This document shows, piece by piece, positions 12,375-12,481 of a stretch of DNA of 12,481 nt. The stretch lies in NCBI GenBank assembly GCA_047517285.1, contig JAKZTE010000007.1, positions 1 through 12,481 of the forward strand, written 5' to 3'. The notes under the pieces are model-generated. The model was given only the letters and a program-made list of their open reading frames with translations, had not been told where the DNA came from and made no database searches. Each line of letters opens with the position of its first letter. The stretch's first letter is position 1. The position numbers were made by a program, and so were the translations under genes. This DNA comes from UBA57 sp963577725. GTDB taxonomy: Archaea; Thermoproteota; Nitrososphaeria; Nitrososphaerales; UBA57.

Positions 12375-12481
12375 TTGTCAAAACCATCTCTTCAACATAT
12401 TCGATTTAATAATAAATCTTCTTCTATTTCTGATACTGAAATCAAAGAAATTACATCCAAATTTAATACGCCCATATATGT
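12375..12481 (+). CDS. Start of a gene cut by the right edge, possibly diaminopimelate decarboxylase
   Basis: An open frame begins with TTG at 12375, five intervening bases after the alba stop, and runs to the end of the window without a stop (35 complete codons). It is probably cotranscribed with alba. Its N-terminus ends SDTEIKEITSKFNTPIYV, which resembles the opening of LysA-type PLP-dependent decarboxylases, where a helix is followed by (y/f)gTPlYVyd before the barrel. Only about 35 residues are visible, and no catalytic residue is included, so the function is a suggestion. Confidence 0.45.
   Translation, partial: MSKPSLQHIRFNNKSSSISDTEIKEITSKFNTPIY

Noticed and set aside
1..12481. Mobile element, CRISPR, toxin-antitoxin or defence island
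   Set aside because: No transposase, integrase, direct repeats with regular spacers, nuclease-helicase genes or tRNA-associated attachment sites are visible. The content is conserved archaeal housekeeping genes.

Overview
This window is a densely packed, visibly A+T-rich stretch of archaeal chromosome. The archaeal assignment is firm. It carries an Alba chromatin protein, RNA polymerase subunit K (RpoK/Rpb6), a PDCD5-family DNA-binding protein, an archaeal PAC2 proteasome-assembly-type protein, an RtcB/archease RNA-ligase pair and a C9orf114-type SPOUT RNA methyltransferase. Many genes sit about 25-35 nt downstream of TATA-like elements with little or no leader, and about half start at TTG or GTG. 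I cannot fix the phylum by eye. A Nitrososphaerota (Thaumarchaeota)-like or other AT-rich marine-type archaeon is my best guess, and it is an inference. Nothing suggests a mobile element, defence island, prophage or CRISPR.

Layout: 1-972 (+) is the C-terminal part of an asparagine synthase, cut by the left edge. 969-2863 (-) is an rtcB-archease operon for RNA/tRNA ligation. 2910-3170 (+) encodes a small DUF167/YggU protein and 3174-3932 (-) a PAC2-family protein. 3987-8488 (+) is a two-gene glutamate-synthase-type operon: a GltS-like FMN/Fe-S synthase protein with a degenerate second copy of its own domain, then a fused amidotransferase-GXGXG protein. 8489-8848 (-) encodes a PDCD5-like protein. 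8934-10718 (+) holds a D-3-phosphoglycerate-dehydrogenase-type enzyme and the SPOUT methyltransferase. 10721-11313 (-) holds a cyclophilin-like-fold protein and a two-helix membrane protein. 11377-11631 (+) is rpoK, 11640-11867 (-) a stand-alone Lrp/AsnC ligand-binding (RAM) domain, and 11998-12369 (+) Alba. From 12375 a gene runs off the right edge, possibly diaminopimelate decarboxylase. No gap exceeds about 130 bases, and I saw no tRNA or rRNA.

The genes serve mainly housekeeping roles: nitrogen assimilation (asparagine and glutamate synthesis), serine biosynthesis, RNA repair and modification, proteasome biogenesis, transcription and chromatin. The most interesting item is the glutamate synthase locus. 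The 795-aa protein is a full-length internal tandem duplication whose second half has lost the Fe-S cysteines and active-site motifs. Its partner fuses the glutaminase and GXGXG domains without an FMN domain. No NADPH-oxidoreductase (GltD) subunit is visible. Also notable are convergent gene pairs that meet end-to-end with almost no spacing, compact divergent promoters that appear to share one TATA element, an Alba with an acidic disordered N-terminal tail, and a perfect inverted repeat between the RAM-domain gene and alba.
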